Notes: generated from the sequence alone by a model not told the origin. Shown: positions 16,383 to 25,878, counted from the stretch's first letter. The stretch is 64,000 nt of DNA from Alkaliflexus imshenetskii DSM 15055 (GCF_000517065.1 NZ_KI912105.1:3907641-3971640), one strand, 5' to 3'. Numbers and translations: made by a program.

Positions 16383-17384
16383 TTAATACAACCTTGAAAG
16401 AATAATCAGCGCAAGCCCAACAAAGAACAACATAAACATGGCAGTTAGCAGACCTTTCACTCCCTTGGCATCTTTAAATTCCTTCCAAATAAATACGCCC
16501 CAAAGAGCTGCTACCAAAGTTGCACCCTGGCCCAAACCATATGAAATGGCAAATCCTGCCTGTTCGGAAGCAATAATATTGAAAGTCATACCCAAACTCC
16601 AGATTGCACCACCAAAAATTCCAATCAGGTGTAGTTTGGGAGTCCCCAGTTTAAAGTAATCAGCATAGAAAACTTTCTCGCCTGCCAGAGGTTTGTACAT
16701 AAAAATCGTGTTCCATACAAAGTTAGAAACTAGCAAGCCAAGCGAAAATACTACTGATGCAGAATAAGGTGTAAGTTTTCCTGCTTCGGGATTCGCAAAA
16801 TCCCCTACCATTGAGGCAGCAACAAATCGGTAGAAAAAACCCATTAAGAATCCCGCCAACAAGGAAATGAGAATCCCTTTTGTGGTTGATTTGCCTGTAG
16901 ATGTTGGTAATTTACGATAGGCAAAAGCATCCACGACAATCGCTGCAGTTACCAATCCGACTCCAACAAAAAGGATTAGGGGGTTGCCAAGAGGGGTGGC
17001 GATGAAATTAACGACTACACCAATTACAAGCGCCAAACCAATCCCAATTGGAAATGCAACAGCCATGCCAGCAATAGCTATTGCAGCAACTAGCAGGATA
17101 TTCGCGATATTAAACACCGCACCACCCAAAAAGGCAGAAAAAAGAGAGTTTGAATCCGCCTGGGATAAATCGGCTATGAAACCACGACCCTCAATGCCAA
17201 GGCTACCCATCGTGAAGGCGAGCAGCAACGATAACAACAAGACGCCAATTGAGTAATCCCAGTAAAAAAGTTGAAAGGCCCATTTTTTAGAGGCCATTTT
17301 TTGGGTATTAGCCCACGATCCCCAGCATAGCATAGTAATTACTGTGAGCACTACAGCCCATGCATATGAATGAATTATTACCAT
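16383..17384 (-). CDS. DMT/GRP-type sugar permease
   Basis: 333 residues forming about ten membrane helices. It opens with WAVVLTVITMLCWGSWANTQKM, the entry helix typical of the RhaT/GRP and ureide-permease-like branch of the drug/metabolite transporter superfamily, and has internally repeated glycine-rich helices (GGAVFNIANILLVAAIAIAG and GLGQGATLVAALWGVFIWKE). It probably imports a monosaccharide or nucleoside in symport with a proton across the inner membrane. It is the first structural gene after the LacI regulator, 75 bases downstream, with a LacI-type operator in the gap. The substrate is not readable from sequence. Confidence 0.78.
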   Translation of the reverse strand: MVIIHSYAWAVVLTVITMLCWGSWANTQKMASKKWAFQLFYWDYSIGVLLLSLLLAFTMGSLGIEGRGFIADLSQADSNSLFSAFLGGAVFNIANILLVAAIAIAGMAVAFPIGIGLALVIGVVVNFIATPLGNPLILFVGVGLVTAAIVVDAFAYRKLPTSTGKSTTKGILISLLAGFLMGFFYRFVAASMVGDFANPEAGKLTPYSASVVFSLGLLVSNFVWNTIFMYKPLAGEKVFYADYFKLGTPKLHLIGIFGGAIWSLGMTFNIIASEQAGFAISYGLGQGATLVAALWGVFIWKEFKDAKGVKGLLTAMFMLFFVGLALIILSRLY

Positions 17385-17415
17385 AATTAAATAATATTTG
17401 AATGGTTATTAATAC

Positions 17416-17435
17416 TTGCTCAAACGTTTGTGCAA
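17416..17435. promoter_or_regulatory. Palindromic LacI-family operator
   Basis: The 20-base site TTGCTCAAACGTTTGTGCAA is a palindrome with a single mismatched pair, centred on the CG of CAAACGTTTG. LacI-family regulators bind such sites. It lies in the 75-base gap between the LacI gene and the permease start, about 32 bases before that start, so it is well placed to control the permease and downstream sugar genes. Confidence 0.75.
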
Positions 17436-17459
17436 TTTACAAAAAAAAACAAAACGCGA

Positions 17460-18491
17460 TCAGTAATTTATTTTTTTTATTGAATCTCGTATGTTGATCC
17501 TGGTAGGTATTATTTTCGAAATTTTCATATTTTCTTTACCATTTGAATCAAATTGTTCAAACAGAGAATCAACTGCAAGTTTTGCAATCTCGGTTTTATT
17601 TTGTTCTATTGTGGTCATTGGCGGATTGAGGTATGCTGAATAAATTTGCTCGTCGAATGAAATCAGCGAAAGATTCTCAGGTATGGATACTTTTAATTCG
17701 GATGCTGCCTGCAAAACACCAAACGATATGCGATTATTCATGGCTAAAATTGCCGTAGGTTTGTTATATTTTTGGGTGAGAAGTTGTTTTGAATTGATGT
17801 ATCCGTTTTCAATGGTAAAACTCGAACCTAAGACTCTGATCTCATTAGATAGACCATATTTTCTCATGGCTTCGGTATATCCTCTGACCCGATCGTTGTT
17901 TGTCTGACTATCCGTTAACCCTTGGACACATGCAATATTTTGATGTCCATTTTTAATTAAAAGTTCAATTGCATTATAAGCTCCCATATAATTATCGGAT
18001 GAAACCGAGGGAAGATCTATCCCGGGTGCTATGCGGTCAACGAGTACAAGCGGGATACCTCTTTTATATATTTTCTGAAGATGGGAAAATTCCAACCCAA
18101 CCGGAGCTACAATCAATCCATCGACTTTCCGATTCTCGAAACGTTCTACCATTTGCAACTCTACAGAGTGATCCTCGTTGCTGTCACCAATCAAAATTAA
18201 ATAACCTCTGTTTCGGCAAACTTTTTCAATTTGTTTGATTATGTCAGCGAAAAACGGATTGGAAATATCCGGAGCTATCACACCAATTGTTTCGCTTTTA
18301 TCCAGTTTGAGACCACGAGCAAATTGATTAGGAGCATAATGATACCTTTCGGCTGCATCCCGAACCTTTTTCTCTGTTTCTTCCTTGATACGATACTCTT
18401 TGGCTTTATTGTTTAATACACGTGAAACAGTTGTTATTGAAAGACCAAGAAGGGAAGCAAGTTCTTTAATTGAGATATTTGATTTGCTCAT
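17460..18491 (-). CDS. LacI-family transcriptional regulator
   Basis: 343 residues. The N-terminal helix-turn-helix and hinge are clear: ISIKELASLLGLSITTVSRVLNN at residues 6-28, then the YHYAPNQFARGL hinge helix near 50-61. The periplasmic-binding-protein-like effector domain begins ETIGVIAPDISNPFF and contains the usual LVDRIAPG and CVQGLTD segments. It probably represses the downstream permease, ribokinase and glycosidase genes and is released by a sugar or sugar phosphate. A matching palindromic operator lies immediately downstream at 17416-17435. Confidence 0.9.
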   Translation of the reverse strand: MSKSNISIKELASLLGLSITTVSRVLNNKAKEYRIKEETEKKVRDAAERYHYAPNQFARGLKLDKSETIGVIAPDISNPFFADIIKQIEKVCRNRGYLILIGDSNEDHSVELQMVERFENRKVDGLIVAPVGLEFSHLQKIYKRGIPLVLVDRIAPGIDLPSVSSDNYMGAYNAIELLIKNGHQNIACVQGLTDSQTNNDRVRGYTEAMRKYGLSNEIRVLGSSFTIENGYINSKQLLTQKYNKPTAILAMNNRISFGVLQAASELKVSIPENLSLISFDEQIYSAYLNPPMTTIEQNKTEIAKLAVDSLFEQFDSNGKENMKISKIIPTRINIRDSIKKINY

Positions 18492-18710
18492 ATTTTAATC
18501 TTATAACTGTGCTAAACAAAAGTAATGCATGTTTTTTGTATTGCCAGTCAATATTGTCATTTTCTGGTTGCTTATAATATTACTTTGGTGGAGCCATCTT
18601 AAAAGTGAGTCCATTTACTTTAAAACGGCTTTGTTTATTTGAAACAAAAATAATTAACTGTTAGGCAGTTCAGTGACTGCCCACATAAGAATTTGAATTG
18701 ATGTCAAAGG

Positions 18711-18855
18711 TTTGAACCGTAAATTTTTACGACTGGATGCCGATTCCAGAAACCCAAAGTTGTGTGCCTATTATGAAAATATGGGATTTCATAAAGTCGG
18801 AACAAAAATACTGCCTTTATCGGAAAATAATCTATATGAAAAGGTGGTGAGGTAG
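18711..18855 (+). pseudogene. 3' fragment of a GNAT acetyltransferase gene
   Basis: The 80 bases from 18721 match 9881-9960 of the intact GNAT gene with one substitution. The remaining 55 bases are recognisably homologous but diverged, and both end in a TAG stop. Translated, it retains the final 47 or so residues from LNRKFLRLDADS to the C-terminus. No 5' part, start or acetyl-CoA-binding motif remains. It forms a direct repeat with 9871-10015 that brackets the sugar cassette. Confidence 0.85.
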
Positions 18856-18943
18856 CGGGATTTTTCCTGAGTTGAAATTTATCACCATTTTAAGTATCGA
18901 AAGCAATGCAGCCATTTTACCTGAATAATTACATGCAGGTCAA

Positions 18944-19078
18944 TGTCTTGCAGGTATCGACGACTTCATCTTCCAAGTGTTAAGGCAATTCTCAGAAGCC
19001 GCATAAAATGCTAAGATAAATCACTTCATCGATGAAGCTGAGGGCTTGAAAGGCAACAAACGCAACGGCGAAACATAA
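18944..19078 (+). pseudogene. Probable IS256-type transposase remnant
   Basis: One frame reads IDDFIFQVLRQFSEAA, a stop, then NAKINHFIDEAEGLKGNKRNGET and another stop. The pattern of a short amphipathic helix, a dimer-like EMNxHL segment and then NKRNGxT resembles the N-terminus of IS256-family transposases. No catalytic region or terminal repeats were found in the remaining bases to 19400, which hold only short frames and a small CCCGA/TCGGG hairpin. The assignment is by motif feel and uncertain. Confidence 0.35.
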
Positions 19079-19407
19079 CTTTTTCTCATTTATCTAACAT
19101 AGTTTGTTATTGGTCAAATCTGTTTGAATTTTTCGTTATTAACGACGCCTCATCGAACGGTTTACTTTTCCCGATACTCGGGATAGACTGTTCAGGTTCT
19201 ATATCCATTCCTGACAGATTTCATCCACCTACAGGTGAACGCTTTCAGCCTTTTAACCCATGCCATTCAGTGCCAACCCCTTGAAAAGGAAGCACCGCAA
19301 GGCGGATTGGAATCACTTCCAGTAAAGCGAATCCGAGAAACCAGCTCAGAATGTAATATCTAAATCCCTCTCATCTCATTTGAGGTTATGATGAATCAAT
19401 TTAACTG

Positions 19408-19803
19408 TTAACACCCACATTGAATTCTTGCTCCAATTTGACTTGATTTTGTTCCTTCTGTTGCATAGCCATCATATTTCCACCATTCTATGCCACCCAT
19501 AAGCTCTTTGACTTTAAAGCCTAATTTTGCCATATTTAAAGCACCTTTTGTAGAAGCATTGCAGCCGATTCCATCGCAATAAATGACATAGACAAAATCT
19601 CTGTCTAAGTCTTTGGTTGTTTCTTCATTTATCTCACGATGAGGAATATTGATAGCCGCTGGAATGTGTTCTGCTTCAAAAGAAATAGCTTTTCTTGCGT
19701 CAAGAGCAATGAATTTTTCGCCATTATTTAAGGCTTCAAACAAATCGGACGAGTCCATTTCAAATGCCAATTTGTTTTCGTAATGTTCAATTTGCCATTT
19801 CAT
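19408..19803 (-). CDS. Rhodanese-domain protein
   Basis: 131 residues, single rhodanese fold. FIALDARKAISFEAEHIPAAINIPH is the CH2A-type region, and the active loop is YCDGIGCNAS, with the expected nucleophilic cysteine first. The C-terminal region includes MGGIEWWKYDGY, common in these proteins, and ends in CGC. It probably moves sulfane sulfur in the cytoplasm; the acceptor is unknown. It is divergent from the LysR gene across 149 bases, and LysR regulators often control their divergent neighbour. Codon use is AT-rich compared with flanking housekeeping genes. Confidence 0.82.
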   Translation of the reverse strand: MKWQIEHYENKLAFEMDSSDLFEALNNGEKFIALDARKAISFEAEHIPAAINIPHREINEETTKDLDRDFVYVIYCDGIGCNASTKGALNMAKLGFKVKELMGGIEWWKYDGYATEGTKSSQIGARIQCGC

Positions 19804-19952
19804 CTATTTAAATTTTAGTTAATTGAAAGGACTAAATTACAATCTCAAAAACGTCATTAAAAACGAAAAGATTTCATCATCACCATTCGTTATTTTCATA
19901 AAAAGTCAAAAGTAAAATTTTGTTTCTTTGTAAGAATTTTATCAGTCAAACA

Positions 19953-20852
19953 ATGGAGATAAGGCATCTAAAACTAATTAAAGCAATTGTAGAGGAAGGT
20001 AGCATAACAAAAGCCATCGACAAGTTGCATTTAACACAGTCTGCTTTAAGTCATCAACTTAAAGAAGCAGAGTATCAATTGGGCACTCAAATATTTTTAC
20101 GACAAAATAAAAAATTAGTCCTAACCAAAGCAGGAGAGAAATTATATGAAACTGCAAACGAAGTTTTAGAAAAACTATCAAGCACAGAGCAAGAAATTAA
20201 GCGAATGATTTTTGGGGAATTTGGTACAATCAGAATAAGCACTGAATGTTATTCAAGTTATCATTGGTTGCCTCCCGTTTTAAAGCAGTTTCATTTGCTT
20301 TATCCAAATGTAGATTTGCAAATAATAATGGAAGCAACACATTATCCATTACAAAAATTAAAGGAAAACGTTATTGATATTGCTATTACCAGCGACCCAA
20401 TTAATGACAACAATATTAAATACATGGAGCTATTTCAAGACGAGATGCTTATGGTTGTTTCTGCTCATCACCCTTGGGCAAATAAAAAGTACGTCGTTGC
20501 TGAAGATTTTATACATGAACATTTATTGATACATTCTTTGCCTTTGGAAACAGTTACAATTCATCAATTTCTTTTAGCACCAGCGAAAGTTACACCAAAA
20601 AAAATTACACCACTTCCACTTACAGAAGCATCAATAGAGATGGTAAAGGCAGACATGGGAATTATGGCAATGGCCAAATGGGCTGTGCAACCTTATTTGA
20701 AAGACAATACTTTAAAAACGATTAAAATTGGTAAGAACGGATTAAAAAGGAAACATCTTATTGCTATTATGAATAACATAACGCATCCAAACTATTTTAA
20801 TCATTTTATTGATTTTTTACGAACAGAAATCAATCAACAATGGAATATATAA
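19953..20852 (+). CDS. LysR-family transcriptional regulator
   Basis: 299 residues. The winged helix is MEIRHLKLIKAIVEEGSITKA to LTQSALSHQLKEAE at residues 1-45, followed by a linker helix and a LysR substrate-binding domain (IRISTECYSSYHWLPPVL). The HTH and the TECYSSYHW segment are most like the MetR branch. ATG at 19953 is the family start. It overlaps the next GNAT gene by 13 bases, indicating translational coupling, and it is divergent from the rhodanese gene. A sulfur or methionine-related role is suggested by the MetR likeness and the rhodanese neighbour, but not shown. Confidence 0.85.
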   Translation: MEIRHLKLIKAIVEEGSITKAIDKLHLTQSALSHQLKEAEYQLGTQIFLRQNKKLVLTKAGEKLYETANEVLEKLSSTEQEIKRMIFGEFGTIRISTECYSSYHWLPPVLKQFHLLYPNVDLQIIMEATHYPLQKLKENVIDIAITSDPINDNNIKYMELFQDEMLMVVSAHHPWANKKYVVAEDFIHEHLLIHSLPLETVTIHQFLLAPAKVTPKKITPLPLTEASIEMVKADMGIMAMAKWAVQPYLKDNTLKTIKIGKNGLKRKHLIAIMNNITHPNYFNHFIDFLRTEINQQWNI

Positions 20853-21301
20853 TTAGAAAATGTACGGAGAAAGATTTACTAAAGTTGGTTGAATTATGTA
20901 GAAAACATGCGGAATTTGAGCAGGCAACTTACGACCCTACAGGAAAAGAGGCTTTATTAAAAAATGCATTATTTTCAGACAGACCAAAATTATTTTGCTT
21001 TGTTATTGAAAGTCAGAATAACTTACAAGGTTATTTTTCTTATACCTTTGACTTTTCAACTTGGGACGCAAGCACATTTATGTTTTTGGACTGCTTATAT
21101 TTGGAACCAAAGTTTAGAGGACAAAGAATTGGCGAAGTAATTTTTGAAAAACTAAAAGAAATTGCCAAACAAAATGAATGTAATAATATTCAGTGGCAGA
21201 CGCCTGTTTTTAACTTAAGAGCAGTTAAGTTTTACAACCGAATTGGCGCAATTGGGAAAGACAAAGTGAGATTTTTCATTGACACAAAACAAACCGACTA
21301 A
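20840..21301 (+). CDS. GNAT-family N-acetyltransferase
   Basis: 153 residues. The acetyl-CoA motif is YLEPKFRGQRIGEVIFEKLKE, and the C-terminal FNLRAVKFYNRIGA is the family's usual strand. The start overlaps the LysR gene by 13 bases. It is unrelated in detail to the GNAT gene at 9512. The substrate is unknown; similarity in the QWQTPVFN region to diamine or amino-acid acetyltransferases is only suggestive. Confidence 0.82.
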   Translation: MEYIIRKCTEKDLLKLVELCRKHAEFEQATYDPTGKEALLKNALFSDRPKLFCFVIESQNNLQGYFSYTFDFSTWDASTFMFLDCLYLEPKFRGQRIGEVIFEKLKEIAKQNECNNIQWQTPVFNLRAVKFYNRIGAIGKDKVRFFIDTKQTD

Positions 21302-21338
21302 GATGCCTTTAGGCAAAAGCGGTTTTGCTTTTTTGCGA

Positions 21339-21443
21339 GGGTAGTGGCCAATTTAAAGTTCGTTGGTTTTAATAAAATTTAGTGCTAATTTGAAAGTTCA
21401 GTTCACGAAATCCGCTGCTACGCAATGCCGCGAAACACTACCC
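21339..21443. repeat. Structured inter-gene segment with GGGTAGTG/CACTACCC ends
   Basis: GGGTAGTG at 21339-21346 is matched by CACTACCC at 21436-21443, with the inner segment rich in short palindromes such as the TCCGCTGC and GCAATGCCGCG area. It lies between two small AT-rich genes of scattered function. I recall similar segments between cassette-like genes in Bacteroidota, but cannot verify this. Confidence 0.35.
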
Positions 21444-21503
21444 GCAAGCAAACAAAATGAAATATAGGTAATGAAAATGAATTAAACCAAAGTAGGAAAT
21501 TCA

Positions 21504-22001
21504 ATGCAGAAAAAGTCTTTAGTGGTAATTGACATTCAAAATGACATTACCAAGAACTACAAAGAAATCATTGACAACGTTAATCAGTCAATAGATTGGG
21601 CAGTGGAAAATGAAATTCATGTTGTTTACATAAGGCATTATAACTTATCTGATGGTACAAGGACTTTCAAACCTAATACTCGTGGGTCTGAATTAGTTTC
21701 GGACATGAAATTGGTTTCCAATAACATTTTTGAAAAATCCAAAGGCAACGCATTGACCAGCGAGGGTTTTATTAACTTTATCAAGGAAAATGAAATAAGC
21801 GAATTTTTCATTACAGGAGCAGACGCCATTGCCTGCGTGAAATCAACCGTATTTAATATGTGCAAGGAAAACTACAAAGTTACAGTCTTATCAGATTGTA
21901 TTACGAGTTATGATAAAAGGAAAATTGACGAAATGCTGATTTATTACGAAAAAAATGGCAGTAAAGTAATTAATTTGAATGACTTGATAAATTCTAAATA
22001 A
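21504..22001 (+). CDS. Isochorismatase-like cysteine hydrolase
   Basis: 165 residues, single domain. The strand-1 aspartate is in VVIDIQND, the cis-peptide region ITGADAIACVKSTVFN contains the candidate nucleophilic cysteine, and a lysine in FEKSKGNAL completes the probable Asp-Lys-Cys triad. These enzymes hydrolyse amides or vinyl ethers (nicotinamidase, isochorismatase and others); the substrate is unknown. It is one of several small, AT-rich genes between 19.4 and 22.0 kb. Confidence 0.8.
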   Translation: MQKKSLVVIDIQNDITKNYKEIIDNVNQSIDWAVENEIHVVYIRHYNLSDGTRTFKPNTRGSELVSDMKLVSNNIFEKSKGNALTSEGFINFIKENEISEFFITGADAIACVKSTVFNMCKENYKVTVLSDCITSYDKRKIDEMLIYYEKNGSKVINLNDLINSK

Positions 22002-22197
22002 AATTGCCATATATGGTGCCAGACCTTTACTTTTGAAACCATAGGAGTCTACCGTTGAACCCACCACCGAAAAAACTGAAGATAATGATTGAGACTTTTC
22101 ATGTAATAAAGTAAGAATAAGCTTTATTGATAGCAATTTGTGATTAATAGTTTGGGTGGCAATATACATGATTATCAAAACCTCAAAACCAAGGAAC

Positions 22198-22232
22198 AAA
22201 AAAGCGAGCCGGCATAACCTCTCGCTTTTTTT
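22198..22232. terminator. Bidirectional intrinsic terminator
   Basis: AAAAAAGCGAG and CTCGCTTTTTTT flank an eleven-base loop, with A and T runs on opposite sides, so it can stop transcription of the isochorismatase-like gene on the plus strand and folD on the minus strand. The rest of the 22002-22297 gap shows nothing. Confidence 0.75.
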
Positions 22233-22297
22233 GTAATTTTCAAAACTCTATTTGGCAGATGCCTACAGATTTAGCAGTTTCTACCGGAGTGTTTATC

Positions 22298-23176
22298 TTA
22301 ATAAATCTCTTTTTTGGCCGCTTTAAGGGTGTTCATAAGCAGTGAAACGATGGTCATTGGGCCAACACCACCCGGCACGGGCGTGATGTAGCTGCATTTG
22401 GGCGATACGCCTGCAAAGTCCACATCCCCTTTTAGGCGCCATCCGCTTTTGGTTTCGGTGGATGCCACACGGGTGGTACCCACATCAATTACCACGGCAC
22501 CATCCTTTACCATATCGGCTTTCAGAAATTCGGGAATGCCCAGAGCCGCCACAATGATATCGGCTTGCAAACAGAGCTCCTTCAGGTTGGCCGTGCGGCT
22601 GTGACAAACTGTTACGGTGGCATCGCCAGGTGTACCTTTAAGTGATAGAAGGATGCTCATGGGGCGACCAACAATGTTGCTACGACCAATCACCACCACA
22701 TGTTTTCCTTTGGTGTCTATTTGGTAGCGTTTGAGCAGTTCCATGATGCCTTGCGGTGTGGCGGAGACAAAAGCCGGAGCACCGGTAATCATACGTCCCA
22801 GGTTTTGTGGGTGAAACCCATCCACATCTTTACGCGGGTCGATGGCTTCGGTCACTTTCTCTTCAGAGATGTGCTTTGGTAACGGCAACTGAACGATAAA
22901 CCCATCCACATCGGCATCTTCATTCAACTTTTTAACGGCATCGAGCAATTCGGCCTCGGTCACAGAGGCATCAAACCGGATGAGTGATGAGTTAAAACCC
23001 ACCTCTTCACAGGCCTTAATTTTGGCTGCCACGTAAGTCTCACTGCCACCGTCGTTGCCTACCAAAATGGCGGCAAGATGCGGTTTTTTTTGTCCCTGTG
23101 CGGCCATTTGCTGCACTTCAGCTGCAATCTCCTGTTTGATTGCCTGCGATGTCAGTTTTCCGTCAATCAGTTGCAT
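22298..23176 (-). CDS. folD: Bifunctional methylenetetrahydrofolate dehydrogenase/cyclohydrolase
   Basis: 292 residues. FolD oxidises 5,10-methylenetetrahydrofolate with NADP and hydrolyses the methenyl product to 10-formyl-THF. Signatures are [19 protein letters not shown], with the catalytic Tyr and Lys, then [13 protein letters not shown], the Rossmann [11 protein letters not shown] and the C-terminal [11 protein letters not shown]. Length is normal. It is followed downstream by the terminator at 22198-22232. Its substrate pool overlaps that of FtcD in the hut operon further along the window, but they are not co-located. Confidence 0.95.
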   Translation of the reverse strand: MQLIDGKLTSQAIKQEIAAEVQQMAAQGQKKPHLAAILVGNDGGSETYVAAKIKACEEVGFNSSLIRFDASVTEAELLDAVKKLNEDADVDGFIVQLPLPKHISEEKVTEAIDPRKDVDGFHPQNLGRMITGAPAFVSATPQGIMELLKRYQIDTKGKHVVVIGRSNIVGRPMSILLSLKGTPGDATVTVCHSRTANLKELCLQADIIVAALGIPEFLKADMVKDGAVVIDVGTTRVASTETKSGWRLKGDVDFAGVSPKCSYITPVPGGVGPMTIVSLLMNTLKAAKKEIY

Positions 23177-23342
23177 ATCTATGTTGGTTTGAGGTTCGGA
23201 ACATTCTTAAGATTTGAGTCTAACCAATGGGATTTGGCGGATTAAAATGTCTGAGTAACTATGTGGGTACTCATTTATCCCTCAAAATTCCCGGCTAATC
23301 TTATCTTTGGTTTATGACTATTTACTAACTCTCTGAAACAAT

Positions 23343-23377
23343 AACGGTGGGAGGGATGGCTCATCCTTCTCACCGTT
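23343..23377. terminator. Hairpin after ffh
   Basis: AACGGTGGGAGGGATG pairs with CATCCTTCTCACCGTT, with two imperfect positions, just after the ffh stop on the minus strand. It fits a terminator for ffh and is located between ffh and folD. Confidence 0.65.
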
Positions 23378-23384
23378 AATTGTT

Positions 23385-24719
23385 CTATCTTTTTCCCATC
23401 GGCATATTGGCCATCATGCGGGAGAGGTTTTTGCCCTGGCTCATCATTTTCATCACCTTACGGGTATCTTCAAATTGTTTGATGAGTCGGTTTACTTCCT
23501 GTATGGTGGTTCCGCTACCTGCTGCAATACGTTTGCGTCGGCTGCCGTTGATGATTTCAGGTGTTTCGCGCTCCTGTGGGGTCATGGAGTAGATAATGGC
23601 TTCCACTTCTTTGAAGGCATCGTCATCCAAATCCATATTTTTGATGGCTTTGCCCATACCCGGAATCATGCCAGCCAGGTCTTTAAGGCTACCCATCTTT
23701 TTGATTTGCTGTATCTGGCTGAGGAAGTCGTTGAAACTGAACTGGTTTTTCGCAATCTTTCTTTGCAGTTTCTGAGCCTCTTCGGCGTCGAACTGCTCCT
23801 GAGCACGCTCCACCAGCGACACAATGTCACCCATTCCCAGAATCCGGTCGGCCATACGTGAGGGGTGGAACACGTCCAGCGCATCCATTTTCTCACCAGT
23901 ACCTACAAATTTAATGGGTTTGTTTACCACACTGCGGATAGAAAGCGCTGCACCACCTCGTGTATCACCATCAAGTTTGGTAAGCACCACCCCATCAAAA
24001 TTCAGACGGTCGTTGAACTCTTTGGCAGTGTTTACGGCATCCTGACCCGTCATGGAGTCCACTACGAAAAGAATCTCATCAGGCTTCACGGCATCTTTGA
24101 TGGCCGCAATTTCGTTCATCATCTCTTCGTCCACGGCCAAACGACCGGCGGTATCCACAATCACCAGGTCGTAGCCTTTTTGTTTGGCCTCCTTGATGGC
24201 ATCTTTGGCAATTTTCACCGGGTCTTTGCTGCCCTCTTCGGTATACACCGGTACACCAATCTGCTGACCCAACACCTGTAACTGGTTAATAGCCGCCGGA
24301 CGGTACACGTCACCGGCTACCAGCAATACATTTTTAGAACGTTTGGATTTTAGATGATTGGCAAGTTTTCCGGTAAAAGTGGTTTTACCCGAACCCTGCA
24401 AACCTGCTATCAGTATGACGGCCGGAGATCCTTTGATGTTGATATCGGTTGTGGCACCACCCATGAGTTGGGTTAACTCATCGTGCACAATTTTCACCAT
24501 CATCTGTTCAGGCTTCACGGCGGTAAGCACGTTTTGCCCCATCGCTTTCTCTTTCACCGTTTCGGTAAAAGTTTTGGCCGTTTTGAAGTTTACGTCGGCA
24601 TCCAACAGTGCGCGACGAATATCTTTAAGCGTTTCCGCTACGTTGATCTCTGTAATTTTACCCTGCCCTTTGAGCAGTTTAAACGAGCGTTCAAGTTTTT
24701 CCGATAGATTCTCAAACAT
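23385..24719 (-). CDS. ffh: Signal recognition particle protein Ffh
   Basis: 444 residues with the NG GTPase and M domains. GTPase motifs are [15 protein letters not shown] near 108, [13 protein letters not shown] and [13 protein letters not shown]. The methionine-rich M domain ends with [16 protein letters not shown] and [10 protein letters not shown]. It binds 4.5S RNA and signal peptides and targets nascent inner-membrane proteins to FtsY. Length is normal. Its neighbours are not functionally linked. Confidence 0.96.
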   Translation of the reverse strand: MFENLSEKLERSFKLLKGQGKITEINVAETLKDIRRALLDADVNFKTAKTFTETVKEKAMGQNVLTAVKPEQMMVKIVHDELTQLMGGATTDINIKGSPAVILIAGLQGSGKTTFTGKLANHLKSKRSKNVLLVAGDVYRPAAINQLQVLGQQIGVPVYTEEGSKDPVKIAKDAIKEAKQKGYDLVIVDTAGRLAVDEEMMNEIAAIKDAVKPDEILFVVDSMTGQDAVNTAKEFNDRLNFDGVVLTKLDGDTRGGAALSIRSVVNKPIKFVGTGEKMDALDVFHPSRMADRILGMGDIVSLVERAQEQFDAEEAQKLQRKIAKNQFSFNDFLSQIQQIKKMGSLKDLAGMIPGMGKAIKNMDLDDDAFKEVEAIIYSMTPQERETPEIINGSRRKRIAAGSGTTIQEVNRLIKQFEDTRKVMKMMSQGKNLSRMMANMPMGKR

Positions 24720-24894
24720 CTTTTATAACTCTTTAAATTCAGCGCAAAATTAGCAAAATTTGAGCAAAAAAGAGAGGCTGAATATGATTAGTTTTATTTT
24801 GTTGTTGAGGGTTCAATTGCTTGATAGGTTTTAAAGACCCACAATCTTATGGATTGCGAGTCACAAACTATTAAAATTCGGCGGCTGTAATACG

Positions 24895-25878
24895 TTATCT
24901 TCTGACAATCTGCTCCATGGCCCAATTGGCTCTGGCGGCTGTTTCTCCAGTGCTGACACACTGTGACTTACCGCGTATTGATTCAACAGCTTGTTTAATG
25001 AGGTTATATTGTATGTTTTCCGGATTTAGGTATGGAAATTCCAGAGTTCCCTGCTTTGTTATCAGTCTGATGGGCTGGTGACCAAAGCCTGAAAACTGAA
25101 TCTTTCCTTCGCTGCCGATTATCTCCATCAAATCCTCGTTGGCCGATGAGTCTGTTACAAAACACCAGGTGCCGCTGCCTATCACACCTGAGTGAAATGC
25201 ATAGGAAGCAGTTACGGTATCTTCGGCATCATAAAGTTTTGCTCTGTTGGTAGATATGCCATTTACATCAACTATGCCACCAAATATAAAATCAAGAAAA
25301 TCCAATTGGTGAGAAGCCAAATCATAGAATATTCCGCCACCTGCTATAGCAGGATCTACGCGCCACGATGGATTTGATGCGTCGGTTTCCTGAGGTAGAG
25401 CAGCTCGTGTGAGCCGGATGTTGGCCATCAACGGAATACCGATGCGGCCATCGTCCAAAAGCTCCTTTACCAATAAAAATCCCGGAAGTGTGCGCCGGTA
25501 ATATGCTACAAATAATGGGATTCCAGTCTCTTTCGATACTTGATTCATTTTCTGGCATTCATCAAAGCTGGCAGCCATGGGCTTCTCAACGTAAACAGGT
25601 TTGCCTGCCATCATGGCTTCAATGGCATATTTGGCATGTGTGGATGGCGGGGTAGCAACGTAAACTGCTGTTACATCCGGATCGTTTATAAGCAGTGAGG
25701 CATCATCGTACCATTTGGGTACACCATGTCGTTTGGCATAATCTTCAGCCAACATGCCATTGCGGCGCATCACAGCCACCAGTTTGGAATTCTCTATTTT
25801 ATTGAATGCCGGTCCGCTCTTTTTCTCAGTCACATCGCCGCAACCAATAATTCCCCATTGAACCATTTTATGTGTCAT
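24895..25878 (-). CDS. Gfo/Idh/MocA-family oxidoreductase
   Basis: 327 residues. The N-terminal Rossmann domain starts WGIIGCGDVTEKKSGPAF, and the catalytic-lysine motif is YVEKPMAAS. The remaining part is the alpha/beta substrate domain with GGGIFYDLASHQLDFLDF, the usual conserved His region. These enzymes oxidise or reduce sugars, inositols or related alcohols with NAD(P). The gene stands alone, so the substrate is open. Confidence 0.87.
   Translation of the reverse strand: MTHKMVQWGIIGCGDVTEKKSGPAFNKIENSKLVAVMRRNGMLAEDYAKRHGVPKWYDDASLLINDPDVTAVYVATPPSTHAKYAIEAMMAGKPVYVEKPMAASFDECQKMNQVSKETGIPLFVAYYRRTLPGFLLVKELLDDGRIGIPLMANIRLTRAALPQETDASNPSWRVDPAIAGGGIFYDLASHQLDFLDFIFGGIVDVNGISTNRAKLYDAEDTVTASYAFHSGVIGSGTWCFVTDSSANEDLMEIIGSEGKIQFSGFGHQPIRLITKQGTLEFPYLNPENIQYNLIKQAVESIRGKSQCVSTGETAARANWAMEQIVRR

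Noticed and set aside
16203-16397. A 64-residue plus-strand gene between permease and ribokinase
   Set aside because: It is the antisense shadow of the region continuing the GH5 remnant, has no recognisable motif and no promoter or ribosome site.
18492-18710. A promoter region specific to the GNAT fragment
   Set aside because: The fragment lacks a start codon, and upstream bases show no -7 box; this is simply the LacI gene's upstream region.
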